This document shows positions 8,764-18,750 of a stretch of DNA of 47,717 bases, piece by piece (the first letter of the stretch is position 1; the number at the start of each line of letters is the position of its first letter). Location of the stretch: contig JASBUI010000035.1 of assembly GCA_030148005.1 (NCBI GenBank), forward strand, positions 1 to 47,717, given 5' to 3'. This DNA comes from Paracoccaceae bacterium. GTDB lineage: Bacteria; Pseudomonadota; Alphaproteobacteria; Rhodobacterales; Rhodobacteraceae. The position numbers and the translations under genes are program-made. Under the pieces are notes generated by a model. The model did not search any database. It saw nothing but the letters and a program-made list of their open reading frames with translations, and had not been told where the DNA came from.

Positions 8764-9774
8764 TCATTGCTTGCGATGGATGTCCGCCAGATTCCAGCAT
8801 CGCACCTTATGGCCCGGCGCCACCTCTTCTAGCGGCGGCTCTGGCGCCTGCCGGCATTTTTCACTGACATGCTGGCAGCGGCTTTGAAACCGGCACCCTT
8901 TGGGCAGGTTCGCGGGACTTGGCAGATCGCCCTTCAGGATAATCCGGTTGCGGGCGACGTGGGGATCGGGCACGGGCAATGCGGACAAAAGCGCCATGCT
9001 GTAGGGATGCATGGGCCGGGCATAGAAATCTTCGTTATCCGCAAGCTCGACAATCTGGCCAAGGTACATCACCGCAACCCGGTCCGCGATGTGGCGCACA
9101 ACGCTTAGGTCGTGGCTGATGAACAGATAGGTCAGGCCCAGCCGCTTTTGCAGATCTTCAAGAAGGTTGATGATCTGCGCCTGAATAGACACATCCAGCG
9201 CCGATACTGGCTCATCCAGAATAAGAAGCTTGGGGTTCAGGGCCAAAGCGCGCGCGATCCCGATCCGCTGGCGCTGACCGCCCGAGAATTCATGCGGGTA
9301 GCGGTCGGAGTATTCGGGCCTGAGGCCCACAAGCTCAAACAGCTCATTGACACGCGCGCGCCGTTCCTCGCGGCTTCCCTGCCGGTGAATGACCAGCGGC
9401 TCTTCGATAATGGAAAAGGCGGTCATGCGCGGGTTGAGCGATGCACACGGGTCCTGAAACACGCTTTGGATATCCCGCCGAAGCGCCAGCAAACCCTTGC
9501 GATCAAGGCCAAGAATGTCGCGGCCCTCAAACTCCACCTCGCCGCCGGTGGCCGGCATCAGCCGCGCAATCACGCGCCCAAGGGTTGACTTGCCACAGCC
9601 GGACTCTCCCACAAGGCCAAGCGTTTCACCGCGCTTGATATCCAGCGTCACGCCATCCACAGCCCGCAAGGAACCAGAGGCGCCGCCGATCAGGCTGTCT
9701 GATACGTTGAAGTACCTCTTCAGATCGCTCAGTTGCAAAATCGGCTTGGGCGGAACCACCTGAAGTCTGCTCAT
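8764..9774 (-). CDS. Oligopeptide/dipeptide-type ABC transporter ATPase (DppF/OppF-like)
   Basis: This is the second ATPase of a family-5 (peptide/nickel/opine type) importer, 336 residues. Walker [10 protein letters not shown] is at 56-64, the signature is [15 protein letters not shown] and Walker B is [14 protein letters not shown]. The C-terminal oligopeptide-transporter extension is also present, with its cysteines ([15 protein letters not shown]), which in relatives bind an Fe-S cluster. The start is ATG 9774 (MSRLQVV), which overlaps the preceding ATPase stop by ATGA. It is the last gene of the minus-strand set and converges on uxuB. The substrate cannot be read from the sequence. Confidence 0.92.
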   Translation of the reverse strand: MSRLQVVPPKPILQLSDLKRYFNVSDSLIGGASGSLRAVDGVTLDIKRGETLGLVGESGCGKSTLGRVIARLMPATGGEVEFEGRDILGLDRKGLLALRRDIQSVFQDPCASLNPRMTAFSIIEEPLVIHRQGSREERRARVNELFELVGLRPEYSDRYPHEFSGGQRQRIGIARALALNPKLLILDEPVSALDVSIQAQIINLLEDLQKRLGLTYLFISHDLSVVRHIADRVAVMYLGQIVELADNEDFYARPMHPYSMALLSALPVPDPHVARNRIILKGDLPSPANLPKGCRFQSRCQHVSEKCRQAPEPPLEEVAPGHKVRCWNLADIHRKQ

Positions 9775-10802
9775 TCTGGCACCTCTGTGTTGTGCAGCCA
9801 GCACCGCACCTTATGCCCATGCGGCATCGCCTTCAGCGGCGGCTCTGCCTTGGCGCAGGGCCCATGGGCCGCCGGGCAACGTTCGCGAAAGCGACAGCCC
9901 GTTGGCAGATGCAAAAGGTTCGGCACCAGCCCCGGTATCGCCTGAAGTTCCTGACCGCGGCTGTTTCCGCGCGGAATAGAGGCCAGCAAACCTTGGGTGT
10001 ATGGGTGCAGGGGCGTGTCAAAGATCTCGCCCACACTTGCCTCTTCGACGACGACGCCCGCGTACATAACGGCCACTTTCTGGGCCATCTCGGCGATGAC
10101 GCCCATATCATGGGTGATCAGGATGACCGCCGCGCCTTCGGCGTGCTGCATCTGGACCATCAGATCAAGGATTTGCGCCTGCACCGTGACATCTAACGCC
10201 GTCGTCGGCTCATCCGCCAAAAGTAGTTGCGGGGCGCAGGCCATCGCCATGGCGATCATCGCCCGCTGGCGCATGCCGCCCGAAAGCTGATGGGGAAATT
10301 CGCGCACCCTTTTCTCGGGCGATGCGATACCGACCCGCGCCAAAAGGTCGGTCGCCTGTTCCATGGCTTCCTTGCGGCCCATGTCGCGGTGCAGTTGCAG
10401 CGCCTCGGCGATCTGCCAGCCGATGCGGAACACCGGGTTGAGCGATGTCATAGGCTCTTGAAAGATCATCGAGATGACATCGCCCCGGATCTTGCGCATC
10501 TCGGCGGCGGTCTTGGTCGTCAGATCGCCGTGCCCTGCAAGCTCAATACTGCCCGCAGCCACGCGGCCCGGGCGCGCGATCAGCCCCATGATGGACAGGG
10601 CCGTCACCGATTTGCCCGATCCGCTTTCGCCGACAACGCCCAGAACCTGACCGGGATCGACCGAGAATGAGACATCGTCGACCGCGTGCAGGACGCCTGC
10701 ATGGGTGTCAAATTCTGTCCTTAGGTTTCGCACCTGCAAGAGCGGCGCATCGGTCTTGTCGTCCATATCGGCGGCTTTGGCTTTGGGGCTGTGAACGGTC
10801 AT
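9771..10802 (-). CDS. Oligopeptide/dipeptide-type ABC transporter ATPase (DppD/OppD-like)
   Basis: This is the first ATPase of the same importer, 343 residues from ATG 10802 ([10 protein letters not shown]). A GTG two codons earlier (10808) is possible, but the GAGAGG ribosome site is better spaced for the ATG. Walker A GESGSGKS is near 58-65, the signature is [16 protein letters not shown] and Walker B is [16 protein letters not shown]. The C-terminal peptide-transporter domain has the cysteine-containing [15 protein letters not shown]. It overlaps the genes on either side, so translation of permease and both ATPases is coupled. Confidence 0.92.
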   Translation of the reverse strand: MTVHSPKAKAADMDDKTDAPLLQVRNLRTEFDTHAGVLHAVDDVSFSVDPGQVLGVVGESGSGKSVTALSIMGLIARPGRVAAGSIELAGHGDLTTKTAAEMRKIRGDVISMIFQEPMTSLNPVFRIGWQIAEALQLHRDMGRKEAMEQATDLLARVGIASPEKRVREFPHQLSGGMRQRAMIAMAMACAPQLLLADEPTTALDVTVQAQILDLMVQMQHAEGAAVILITHDMGVIAEMAQKVAVMYAGVVVEEASVGEIFDTPLHPYTQGLLASIPRGNSRGQELQAIPGLVPNLLHLPTGCRFRERCPAAHGPCAKAEPPLKAMPHGHKVRCWLHNTEVPE

Positions 10803-10804
10803 GC

Positions 10805-11707
10805 TCACACCTCTCTCATTCGCGGATCAAGCGCATCGCGAAGCCCATCGCCCAGCAGGTTGAACCCAAGCACGGTAAAAAAGATCGCAAGGCCCGGCAA
10901 AAGCGACGTATGCGGAGCGGCGGACAGGTACTGGCGGCCACTGGCCAACATCGTGCCCCAGTCAGAGGTGGGCGGCTGAACGCCAAGCCCCAGAAAGGAC
11001 AGCGCCGCCGCCGCCGTGATCATCCAGCCGATGTTCAGTGTCGTCGCCACGATCAGCGTCGAGACGCTGTTCATCAGGATATGGCGGAACAGGATGCGCG
11101 TGTGCCCTGCCCCCATCCCGCGCGCGGCCAGAACGAAATCAGATTCGCGCAAGCTTAGCGTGGTGCCCCGGACGATCCGCGCAAAGAACGGCACATTGAC
11201 CAGCGCCACGGCAAGCATTCCGTTCAAAAGCCCCGGGCCAAGGATGGCAATGACGCTAAGCGCCAGCAGAAAGTAAGGGAAAGCCATAAGCACATCGACC
11301 ACGCGTGAGATCACCGTATCGGCCCAGCCAAGGAAGTAACCGCTGACCAGCCCCATGATCGTCCCGACCGTCATGGCGATGGCGGTCGCCGCCAGAGCCA
11401 CGGCAAGTGTGATCCGCGCGCCCCAGAACAGACGGCTGAGGATATCGCGGCCAAGCTCATCTGCGCCCAGAAGGTGGCCGGGCGCGCCGATATCGGCAAG
11501 ACGGTCGGACGTGTTCACCGCGTTGGGATCGGCCAATGGCAGAAACGGCGCGCTGATGGCCATGAAGATCGAAACGGCCACAAGGAACGCCCCGACAAGG
11601 GACAGCCGGTTCTGCGCAAGGCGCGACAACAGCGACTGGCGCGCTGGCCCCTTCTCGGCCTCCGGCGCCTTACCTTCCGCTGCGATTTGCGATGTTTGTC
11701 CGCTCAT
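10805..11707 (-). CDS. ABC transporter permease (DppC/OppC-like)
   Basis: This is an inner-membrane permease of the family-5 importer, about 300 residues. It has an N-terminal membrane segment after SLLSRLAQNRLSLVGAFL, a periplasmic loop carrying the GADELGRDILSRLFWGAR motif and the EAA-type cytoplasmic loop (RGMGAGHTRILFRHILMN). ATG 11707 is chosen; a TTG at 11719 directly after the upstream stop is an alternative and neither has a good ribosome site. The C terminus reads LGDGLRDALDPRMREV, typical of the DppC group. Partner permease is the gene immediately upstream. Confidence 0.9.
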   Translation of the reverse strand: MSGQTSQIAAEGKAPEAEKGPARQSLLSRLAQNRLSLVGAFLVAVSIFMAISAPFLPLADPNAVNTSDRLADIGAPGHLLGADELGRDILSRLFWGARITLAVALAATAIAMTVGTIMGLVSGYFLGWADTVISRVVDVLMAFPYFLLALSVIAILGPGLLNGMLAVALVNVPFFARIVRGTTLSLRESDFVLAARGMGAGHTRILFRHILMNSVSTLIVATTLNIGWMITAAAALSFLGLGVQPPTSDWGTMLASGRQYLSAAPHTSLLPGLAIFFTVLGFNLLGDGLRDALDPRMREV

Positions 11708-11719
11708 AACCTTGTCCAA

Positions 11720-12667
11720 TCAGGAATAGCGGATGCGCGGGTCCAGCCACGCATACAGCATATCAACGGCAAGGTTCACAAAGACAAAGCTGGTCGCAAC
11801 CAGCAAGACCGCCCCCTGAACCATCGGATAATCGCGCGCCTGAATTGCGCGCACCATCATCTGGCCGACGCCCGGCCATGAGAAAACCGTCTCGGTGATC
11901 ACAGAGCCGCCCAGAAGATAGCCAAACTGCATGCCCAGCACGGTCACCACCGTGATCGAGGCATTGCGCAGCGCATGCACCCAGATGACCCGCCGCTCGC
12001 CCACGCCCTTGGCGCGCGCGGTGCGCACATAGTCCTGACGGATCACCTCAAGCATGGCCGATCGCGTCATCCGTGCAAGGATCGCCGCCGATACCGCGCC
12101 CAAGGTTACCGCCGGCAGCACAAGATGGCGCAAAAGGTCAAAAATATCGCCACCCGCAGCCGGGTACATCCCCGAAGACGGAAGCCATCGCAAATCCATC
12201 GCAAAGATCAGGATTGCGGCAATTCCGGTAAAGAAAATCGGCATGCTGACGCCCGCAAGCGCGATCAGCATGGCCACGGAATCAAAGACTGAATGCTGAT
12301 AGGTCGCGGCAAGAATGCCGATGCCTACCCCAAAGACGACCGCAAAGGTCAAGGCCCCCGCAGTCAGAATAAGCGTCGCTTTAAAGCGCTTGATGATCTC
12401 GGGAAGCACCTGCCGGTTCAACACCGTAGAGCGGCCCATGTCACCCTGAAGCATACGCCCCGCCCAAGAGACGTATTGCACCGCAAGCGGGCGATCCAGC
12501 CCCATGTCATGGCGAAGCTTTTCGACAGATTCCGCCGTTGCCTCACTGCCCAAAAGCATGTCTGCCGGATCACCCGGCGCAAGGTGCAGCATTGCAAAAA
12601 CGAGGATCGATATCCCGAACAGAACCGGGATCGTCTGTGCCAATCGGCGAAAAAGATACTTTCGCAT
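11720..12667 (-). CDS. ABC transporter permease (DppB/OppB-like)
   Basis: This is the first permease of the importer, 315 residues with about six membrane segments. The start MRKYLFRRLAQTIPVLFG and the conserved LHLAPGDPADMLLG are standard for DppB, as are the EAA loop RTARAKGVGERRVIWVHALRN and the C-terminal WLDPRIRYS. The start is ATG 12667 with AGAGG six bases upstream. The gene ahead of it is a truncated binding-protein remnant separated by a hairpin-containing gap, so this importer may lack its own binding protein and its original promoter. Confidence 0.93.
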   Translation of the reverse strand: MRKYLFRRLAQTIPVLFGISILVFAMLHLAPGDPADMLLGSEATAESVEKLRHDMGLDRPLAVQYVSWAGRMLQGDMGRSTVLNRQVLPEIIKRFKATLILTAGALTFAVVFGVGIGILAATYQHSVFDSVAMLIALAGVSMPIFFTGIAAILIFAMDLRWLPSSGMYPAAGGDIFDLLRHLVLPAVTLGAVSAAILARMTRSAMLEVIRQDYVRTARAKGVGERRVIWVHALRNASITVVTVLGMQFGYLLGGSVITETVFSWPGVGQMMVRAIQARDYPMVQGAVLLVATSFVFVNLAVDMLYAWLDPRIRYS

Positions 12668-12702
12668 CGGGTGCCTCTATACTCGGTTTGGCGGCAACTT
12701 GA

Positions 12703-12724
12703 GGGGCAGCAGATTTGCCGCCCC
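12703..12724 (-). promoter_or_regulatory. Stem-loop between binding-protein remnant and permease
   Basis: On the plus strand GGGGCAGCA (12703-12711) pairs with TGCCGCCCC (12716-12724) around GATT, nine pairs with one G-U. It sits in the 90-base gap after the binding-protein remnant and before the permease gene, the same position as stem-loops in the urt operon and in the plus-strand amide operon. It likely adjusts expression or protects the mRNA of the once-complete binding-protein gene. Confidence 0.6.
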
Positions 12725-12757
12725 CCAATTTCTCAGGCTCAAAGTGCCGCTAGCCTA

Positions 12758-13432
12758 TCATTCTTCCAGTGTCGCGTTTTCGACCATGAAGTCAAAGTTC
12801 GGCGAAAGCAGGAAACCCTTAAGCTTTGCGCTATGCACAACGATCTGCGAGCCGTGGTTGACGAAAAGCCATGGCGCATCCTCGGCGATCAGCGCCTGCG
12901 CTTTAAGATAGAGATCCCGGCGCACCGCTTCGTCGCTGATCAGTTGCGCCTTGTTCAAAAGCTCATCGACTTCGGCGTTCGAATACCAGCCAGCATTCCA
13001 CGCGGGCGGATGGGCGGCGGTGTTGAACAGCCGGTTCAGCACATAGTCAGGATCGCCCGTCGGCGCGTTCCACGACATCTCGGCCATCTGCGGGCTGTTG
13101 CGGTAAGCCTCAAGATAGGCGCCCCACTCCATCGTCTTGATCTGGCAGTTGATCCCGACAGCGGCAAGGTTGGCCTGAATGTAGGTTCCCATTTCCACCG
13201 GCGACTGCATGCCCGATCCGCTTTCGGGAACCATGAACTCGCAATTGCCGAAACCATCGGGATAACCCGCTTCGGCAAGCATCGCCTTGGCCTTGGCCGG
13301 ATCATAGGGGTACTTGCGCACATCCGAGTTATAGACTTCGCCATAGATCGGAGACAGCGGCGTCGATGACACCTCTGCCGTGCCCTGCAGGATGTCGCGA
13401 ACGATGCCTTCCTTGTCGATGGCACTACGGCT
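12758..13432 (-). pseudogene. 5'-truncated family-5 solute-binding protein (C-terminal remnant)
   Basis: The frame encodes only the C-terminal part of a DppA/OppA-like periplasmic binding protein. Recognisable homology begins AIDKEGIVRDILQG (from about 13423) and runs to the natural end FDFMVENATLEE. Typical relatives are about 500-540 residues; here about 220 remain, with no signal peptide and none of the N-terminal lobe. An in-frame stop lies at 13433-13435, and the fused ATPase of the next operon ends at 13451, only about 28 bases from the first homologous codon. A GTG inside the remnant could start a short product, but it could not be exported. I read it as the product of a deletion that joined two operons. 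Confidence 0.88.
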
Positions 13433-13450
13433 TCATCTAATTCTTGTCGT

Positions 13451-15232
13451 CTATTGAGCGACCAAATGACCGGCGGACACTTCGCGCAACTTGACGGCTT
13501 TGGGCGCATCGCCCACCGCCCGCATCGGGCTTGGAACCTCACCTGACGGGCGCACTTCGACCGGGCGTTTGAAAGACGGATCAGGGACCGGAACGGCCTC
13601 AATCAGGCGCCGGGTATAGGGGTGCTGCGGCGCGCCAAAGACCTGCGCGCGGCTTCCCGTCTCGACGATCTGGCCAAGGTACATCACCGCAACCCGGTCG
13701 GCGATGTTTTCAACCACCGCCATGTCGTGGCTTATGAAAAGAAAGGCGATGCCAAACTCTTCCTTCAGCGCCTGCAAAAGATCGAGGACCCGCGCCTGAA
13801 CCGTCACATCAAGGGCCGAGACGCTTTCATCGGCGATGATCAGCTTGGGCTGCAACGCAAGGCTTCGGGCAATACAGATCCGCTGGCGCTGACCGCCGGA
13901 AAACTCATGTGGGTAGCGATCGATCTGGTCATCTGAAAGCCCGACGCGATTGAACAGATAGCGCACCCGCTCTGCCCGCTCCTGCGCCGAACCGATGCCG
14001 TGAATGACCAGCGGCTCTGCCACAAGGTCACCAACTTTCATGCGCGGATCAAGAGAGGCCATCGGGTCCTGAAAGATCATCTGCACATCGCGGCGCAGCG
14101 ACTTTGGCGCATCGCGCCCCTCGCGCCCAAGTGCGCAGCCGGCGATGTCGATGTCCCCTTGAAAGGGGACCAGACCAACCATGGTTTTTGCCACGGTCGA
14201 CTTGCCGCAGCCGCTTTCACCGACAATCGCGAAAGTCTCACCCGCCGCGATGTCAAAGCTTACATGATGCACGGCGTGAACATGGTGGCTGACGCGGCCA
14301 AAAAGCCCGCTGCGAATGTCAAAGCGAACGCTCAGATCGTCGATGCAGGCCACGAAATCTTCGGCAGGCTTGGATTGGCGCTTATGCCCGCCCTTGCCCA
14401 TGCGGGGAACCGCAGCCAAAAGATCCTGCGTATAGCGGCGGCCCGGCGCGCGGAATATGCCATCGACCGACCCCTCTTCGACCATACGGCCCGATTGCAT
14501 GACGATGACACGGTCGGCCATCTCGGCAACCACGCCCATATCGTGGGTGATCAGAATAATCGCTGTTCCCAGCTCTGCCTGAAGATCGCGCAGAAGGTTC
14601 AGAACCTCGCGCTGAACGGTGACGTCAAGCGCGGTTGTCGGCTCATCCGCGATCAGGACATCCGGTTTCAGCGCGATGGCCATGGCAATCATGACCCGCT
14701 GGCGCATCCCGCCAGACAACTCATGCGGATACTGGCGCAAGCGGCGCTCAGGCTCGGATATGCGCACCGCCCGCAGCGCTTCAAGAACGCGCGCCTGCAC
14801 CTCTTTGCGGGGTAGATCCTCATGCGCTTCAAGCGCTTCGGTCAGTTGCTGACCGATTGTCATGATCGGGTTCAGCGAAGTCATGGGTTCTTGAAAGATC
14901 ATCGCAATCCGGTCGCCGCGATACCGCTGCATCTCGGCCTCGGGCAGCTTTGTCAGCTCGACCTCGCCCAGATTGATCTTCCCGCCGGTTACCCGCACGG
15001 CAGGCGGCGGCAACAGCCCCATGATTGCAAGCGAGGTGATCGACTTTCCCGATCCGCTTTCACCGGCGATTGCCAGCGTTTCACCCTTGGAGATGCTGAA
15101 CGACAGGTTGCTGACCAGCGGCGTCAGGCCATTGGCGCTGCGCACGCTGACCGTCAGGTCCTGCACCGACAGGACCTCTTTGCGCTCCGGGGCCAGCGCG
15201 GCCCCGGAAATTTCTTTCTCGGCAAGTTTCAT
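13451..15232 (-). CDS. Fused double ABC ATPase of amide/peptide importer
   Basis: One 593-residue chain carries both ATPase domains of a family-5 importer, as in GsiA/YejF-like proteins. Domain 1 has Walker A GESGSGKS at 57-64, signature LSGGMRQR at 172-179 and Walker [13 protein letters not shown] near 192-203. Domain 2 has Walker [10 protein letters not shown] at 338-346, signature [15 protein letters not shown] and LIIADESVSALDVT. The start ATG 15232 overlaps the acetamidase stop by ATGA. It is the last intact gene of the AmiC/AmiR-headed operon and would energise the permeases at 17830-19643. Walker B of domain 2 reads DES rather than DEP, a common variant. Confidence 0.93.
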   Translation of the reverse strand: MKLAEKEISGAALAPERKEVLSVQDLTVSVRSANGLTPLVSNLSFSISKGETLAIAGESGSGKSITSLAIMGLLPPPAVRVTGGKINLGEVELTKLPEAEMQRYRGDRIAMIFQEPMTSLNPIMTIGQQLTEALEAHEDLPRKEVQARVLEALRAVRISEPERRLRQYPHELSGGMRQRVMIAMAIALKPDVLIADEPTTALDVTVQREVLNLLRDLQAELGTAIILITHDMGVVAEMADRVIVMQSGRMVEEGSVDGIFRAPGRRYTQDLLAAVPRMGKGGHKRQSKPAEDFVACIDDLSVRFDIRSGLFGRVSHHVHAVHHVSFDIAAGETFAIVGESGCGKSTVAKTMVGLVPFQGDIDIAGCALGREGRDAPKSLRRDVQMIFQDPMASLDPRMKVGDLVAEPLVIHGIGSAQERAERVRYLFNRVGLSDDQIDRYPHEFSGGQRQRICIARSLALQPKLIIADESVSALDVTVQARVLDLLQALKEEFGIAFLFISHDMAVVENIADRVAVMYLGQIVETGSRAQVFGAPQHPYTRRLIEAVPVPDPSFKRPVEVRPSGEVPSPMRAVGDAPKAVKLREVSAGHLVAQ

Positions 15233-16173
15233 TCGAAGACACAGCGCGGAAAGTAGAATGAAACGACCCAGTTGGGCATATCCACGATCTCGGATATCCG
15301 CAGATCACCGCAGGCAGACACAAGCATGTAAGCGTCCACCGCCGACATGCCACGCTGCGCGCAAAGTAGATCGATCATGCCCGACACCGCATCACGCGCC
15401 GCCGCCATCAGGTCAGGCCCGATGCCGGTTGTCGCCTCATAGCCCTTGGCGTCCAGATGCCGCGTCACCGGCCCCGGCGTTGTAAATCGCGGCATCTTCA
15501 GGTTGGCACCTTTCACCAGATCCAGCGTCACCACGACATCCATCGGGCTTTCGATCGCCGTGCCGCACACCTCGCCGTCGCCTTGGGCCGCATGCGTGTC
15601 GCCGATTGAAAACAGCGCGCCAGCAACTTCTACGGGAAGGTAAAGCGTCGTGCCCGCCGCCAGATCGCGGATATCAAGGTTTCCGCCAACGCGCCGGGGC
15701 GGCACGATGGAATGAAGCCCCGGCTCGGCCAGCGCGTTTCCGATCGTGCCGGCAAAGGGCTTTAGCGGAACCCGGCCTTCGCTTTGGAAAAGCGCCGGCG
15801 CAAGGCTGTCGGGATCATACTTCCATATGGTCAGGGCCGGATCGGTGAACTGATCGGCCAAAAGCCCGAAACCGGGGATATTCGCCGTCCAGCCAAAGCC
15901 GGACGGTTTAAAGCTGTCTATGCTGATCTTAAGCGCATCGCCCGGCTCTGCCCCCTCGACATAGATCGGCCCCGAAACCGGGTTGATCTTGCCAAAGTCC
16001 AGCGTCGCGACGTCCTGAACCGTGCTGTCCGGCAAAAGCTGACCGGCAGAGCTGTCCAGGCAATGGGCCAGGATTGTCGAGCCTGGCTCTACCCTTTCGA
16101 CCGGGACAAACGAGTTGTCCCAGCCGAAGTGATGCTGTGCACCATGAATGGTGTAATTGGCGCTATTGCACAT
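15229..16173 (-). CDS. fmdA: Acetamidase/formamidase family hydrolase (copy 1)
   Basis: This is a cytoplasmic amidohydrolase of the acetamidase/formamidase family, which releases ammonia from short amides such as formamide or acetamide. It has 314 residues. The family core GDTHAAQGDGEVCGTAIE is at 191-208; the N-terminal half has FGWDNSFVPVERVEPG and GPIYVEGAEPGD. The start ATG 16173 overlaps the end of the binding-protein gene by eleven bases. Being inside the transporter operon suggests that imported compounds are hydrolysed directly. It differs strongly from copy 2 (29004-29933), for example in the 90-165 region, so the two probably prefer different amides. Confidence 0.9.
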   Translation of the reverse strand: MCNSANYTIHGAQHHFGWDNSFVPVERVEPGSTILAHCLDSSAGQLLPDSTVQDVATLDFGKINPVSGPIYVEGAEPGDALKISIDSFKPSGFGWTANIPGFGLLADQFTDPALTIWKYDPDSLAPALFQSEGRVPLKPFAGTIGNALAEPGLHSIVPPRRVGGNLDIRDLAAGTTLYLPVEVAGALFSIGDTHAAQGDGEVCGTAIESPMDVVVTLDLVKGANLKMPRFTTPGPVTRHLDAKGYEATTGIGPDLMAAARDAVSGMIDLLCAQRGMSAVDAYMLVSACGDLRISEIVDMPNWVVSFYFPRCVFE

Positions 16174-17794
16174 CGGTCACATACACATAGTCATAGTTGA
16201 CAGGGATCGACACCGGATCGACGAAAAGCGCATCTGCCCCGCCCATGCGTGTCGACTTCATCGTGTAGCGCTGCTCATTAAAGATCGGCACCCAAGGGGC
16301 GTCGTTCATCACAGCCATGTAGACGTCGGACCATTTCTGCATCCGCTCGCCGACCATGGAAGGATCGGTGATGCTGTCAGCCTCGGTTGCCTTGGCGTCC
16401 AGATCTTCATTGCAATACCACGACCAGTTCCAGCCGCCCGGCACCGCGCCCGCACAGCCCAGAATGGGGCCGTAAAAGTTGGACGGATCGGGGAAGTCGG
16501 CGATCCATGCCATCCCCCCGGACCAGATCATCGGCGCCTGATCAGGCTCACCGCCCGCGGCGATAACATTCGCCTGCGCCAGTGACTTGATAGAGGCCTT
16601 GATGCCGATACCGGCCAGATCCTGCTGGATTGCCTGCGCAATGCGCGGGTTGGGGTCGGTGTTCATCACGTAAAGTTCTGTATCGAACCCATCGCCTAGA
16701 CCGGCCTCTGCCAACAGCGCCTTGGCCGCTGCGGGATCATAGGCATAACCTTTGTAGGTCTTGGTGTAGCCTGGCATCGACGGCGGCAACGGCTGATTGG
16801 CAGGAACCGCGCGACCGTTGATGATCTGCACGATGCGGTCCTTGTTGATCGCCATGTTCACCGCGCGGCGAACCTCCAGCTTGTCAAAGGGCGGCATCTG
16901 GACGTTCATCGTCACATAGCCGGTCTGAAGCTGGCCGCCCACGACAACGCGCGCCGCTTGCGCCGGATCGCCCATAACCTCGCGGAATTTCGCGGGCGGA
17001 ATACCGTCACCGGGCACATCAACCTCGCCGTTCTGCAAACGCAGAAGGGCAACGATCGGCTCTTGCCCGACCTCGAATGTGACCTGTTCCAGATAGGGCA
17101 CGCCCGGGCGCCAGTAGTCGGTGTTCTTGGCAAAGACCAATCGCTGACCAATCGTCCATTCGGCCAGCTTGAAGGCGCCTGTGCCAACCGGCACCTTGCC
17201 GAAATCGGCGCCAGCGGCATCCACCGCCTCTTTGGGGACGATCGAGGCAAAGTTCAGCGCCATGACATGAAGGAAGGTTGCATCAGGACGCGAAAGCGTA
17301 ACCTCGACCGTCATCGGGTCGATTACCTTGACGCCCGAAAGCTCGCTTGCCGATCCATCGGCCATGGCGTCATAGCCCTTGATCGAGCCAAAGAAACCCG
17401 CGCCGGGGCTTTGCGTGGTTGGGTTGGTCACACGGTCAAAGGAATACTTCACATCCTCGGCCGTCATCTCGCGCCCGTTGTGAAACTTGACGCCGGGGCG
17501 AAGGTGGAAGGTGAAGACCGTACCGTCGTCCGAAATCTCATAGGATGACGCAAGGCCGGGGCGCAGTTCGGTCGTGCCGGGGACATAGTCCATCAGCCCG
17601 TCGAAAAGCGACTTGATCATCGACCAGTTCTGCCAGTCATAGCCGATGGCCGGATCAAGCGTTGCAACGTCGTCCTTGTAGGTCACGACGATACCGCCAC
17701 CCGCCTTGGCGTTGGGATCAGGTTGGTAATCTTGCGCTTGGATGGGCAAGGCCACCGTCAGCGCAAGCGCAGTTGAAATAAGCCACTTCTTCAT
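16163..17794 (-). CDS. Family-5 extracellular solute-binding protein
   Basis: This is the periplasmic binding protein of the AmiC/AmiR-headed importer, 543 residues. A Sec signal peptide (MKKWLISTALALTVALPIQA) is followed by the mature protein. Family hallmarks are LRPGVKFHNGREMTAEDVKYSFDR near 98-121, VGTGAFKLAEW, and AVNMAINKDRIVQIINGRA near 312-330. The start ATG 17794 has an AGGAGAG ribosome site. In this operon the binding protein lies after the permeases rather than first. The ligand is not readable from sequence; the neighbouring amidase and sensor suggest amide-bearing compounds. Confidence 0.92.
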   Translation of the reverse strand: MKKWLISTALALTVALPIQAQDYQPDPNAKAGGGIVVTYKDDVATLDPAIGYDWQNWSMIKSLFDGLMDYVPGTTELRPGLASSYEISDDGTVFTFHLRPGVKFHNGREMTAEDVKYSFDRVTNPTTQSPGAGFFGSIKGYDAMADGSASELSGVKVIDPMTVEVTLSRPDATFLHVMALNFASIVPKEAVDAAGADFGKVPVGTGAFKLAEWTIGQRLVFAKNTDYWRPGVPYLEQVTFEVGQEPIVALLRLQNGEVDVPGDGIPPAKFREVMGDPAQAARVVVGGQLQTGYVTMNVQMPPFDKLEVRRAVNMAINKDRIVQIINGRAVPANQPLPPSMPGYTKTYKGYAYDPAAAKALLAEAGLGDGFDTELYVMNTDPNPRIAQAIQQDLAGIGIKASIKSLAQANVIAAGGEPDQAPMIWSGGMAWIADFPDPSNFYGPILGCAGAVPGGWNWSWYCNEDLDAKATEADSITDPSMVGERMQKWSDVYMAVMNDAPWVPIFNEQRYTMKSTRMGGADALFVDPVSIPVNYDYVYVTDVQ

Positions 17795-17829
17795 CTCATC
17801 TCTCCTATTGCAGCATTGCTTTTGGCATC

Positions 17830-18750
17830 TCAGCGAAGCCGGATGCGTGGGTCTATAAAAGGGGTCACTAGATCAGCCAGAAGGTTACCCAGAACGATCG
17901 CGCAGGCCGATACCAGCGTGACGCCCATAATGATGGGGATGTCGATGCGCTGAATGGCCTGCCAGGCCAGCTGGCCTATGCCGGGCCAACCAAATACGCT
18001 TTCGACAACAACGATACCGCCCATGAAAATACCGACATCGATACCGATCATCGCGATGATCGGTAGGATCGCATTCGGCAGCGCATGCCGCAGAATAACC
18101 CGGTAACGTGCAAGCCCCTTGGCCCGCGCGGTCCTGATATAGTCCTGTCGCAGAACCTCGATCATCGAAGATCGCATCATCCGCGAGTACCAGCCAGAAC
18201 CAAGTATCCCCATCGTTGCGGCGGGAAGCACCAGATGGCTGAAGGTCCCATAGCCACCAATGGGGAACCAGCCAAGCTGCACCGCAAAGACGTACAAAAG
18301 CAAAAGACCGACCACGAACTGCGGCGCTGATACGCCGATGAACGAGACGATCATCAAGGTCTGGTCCGTCGCGCTGCCCCGTCTCAGCGCCGCGATGACG
18401 CCCATGGTCAGCCCCAGCACCAGCTCAAAGACAATCGCCCCGACCATCAGCAAAAGGCTGGCAGGAAGGCGCGCGGCAATCAGTTCGGAAACTTGTGATT
18501 TCTGCAGGTACGAACGTCCAAGATCGCCCTGCACCAGCCCGGTCAGATAGCGCCAGTATTGAACCACAAAGGGCTGATCCAGCCCCAGTTGCTGGCGGAT
18601 GTTTTCGACGGTCTGCGCGGTGGCCGAACGCCCCGCGATCTGGCGCACCGGATCGGCAGGCAGCGCATAGAGCAGAAAAAAGGTCACCAGCGACACGCCC
18701 AGAAGGATCAGGGCAGACTGAAACAGGCGCTGCAATAGATAGCCGGCCAT
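17830..18750 (-). CDS. ABC transporter permease (DppB-like)
   Basis: This is an inner-membrane permease, 306 residues from ATG 18750, overlapping the previous stop; a GTG one codon earlier is possible. It begins MAGYLLQRLFQSALILLG, shows YALPADPVRQIAGRSA, the EAA loop RTARAKGLARYRVILRHALPN and a C-terminal FIDPRIRLR. In this operon the DppC-like permease comes before this DppB-like one, the reverse of the usual order and of the two other family-5 sets in the window. Confidence 0.91.
   Translation of the reverse strand: MAGYLLQRLFQSALILLGVSLVTFFLLYALPADPVRQIAGRSATAQTVENIRQQLGLDQPFVVQYWRYLTGLVQGDLGRSYLQKSQVSELIAARLPASLLLMVGAIVFELVLGLTMGVIAALRRGSATDQTLMIVSFIGVSAPQFVVGLLLLYVFAVQLGWFPIGGYGTFSHLVLPAATMGILGSGWYSRMMRSSMIEVLRQDYIRTARAKGLARYRVILRHALPNAILPIIAMIGIDVGIFMGGIVVVESVFGWPGIGQLAWQAIQRIDIPIIMGVTLVSACAIVLGNLLADLVTPFIDPRIRLR

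Noticed and set aside
13036..13602. 188-codon minus-strand frame spanning the operon junction
   Set aside because: It is an Arg/Ser-rich out-of-frame reading of the ATPase end and the binding-protein remnant.
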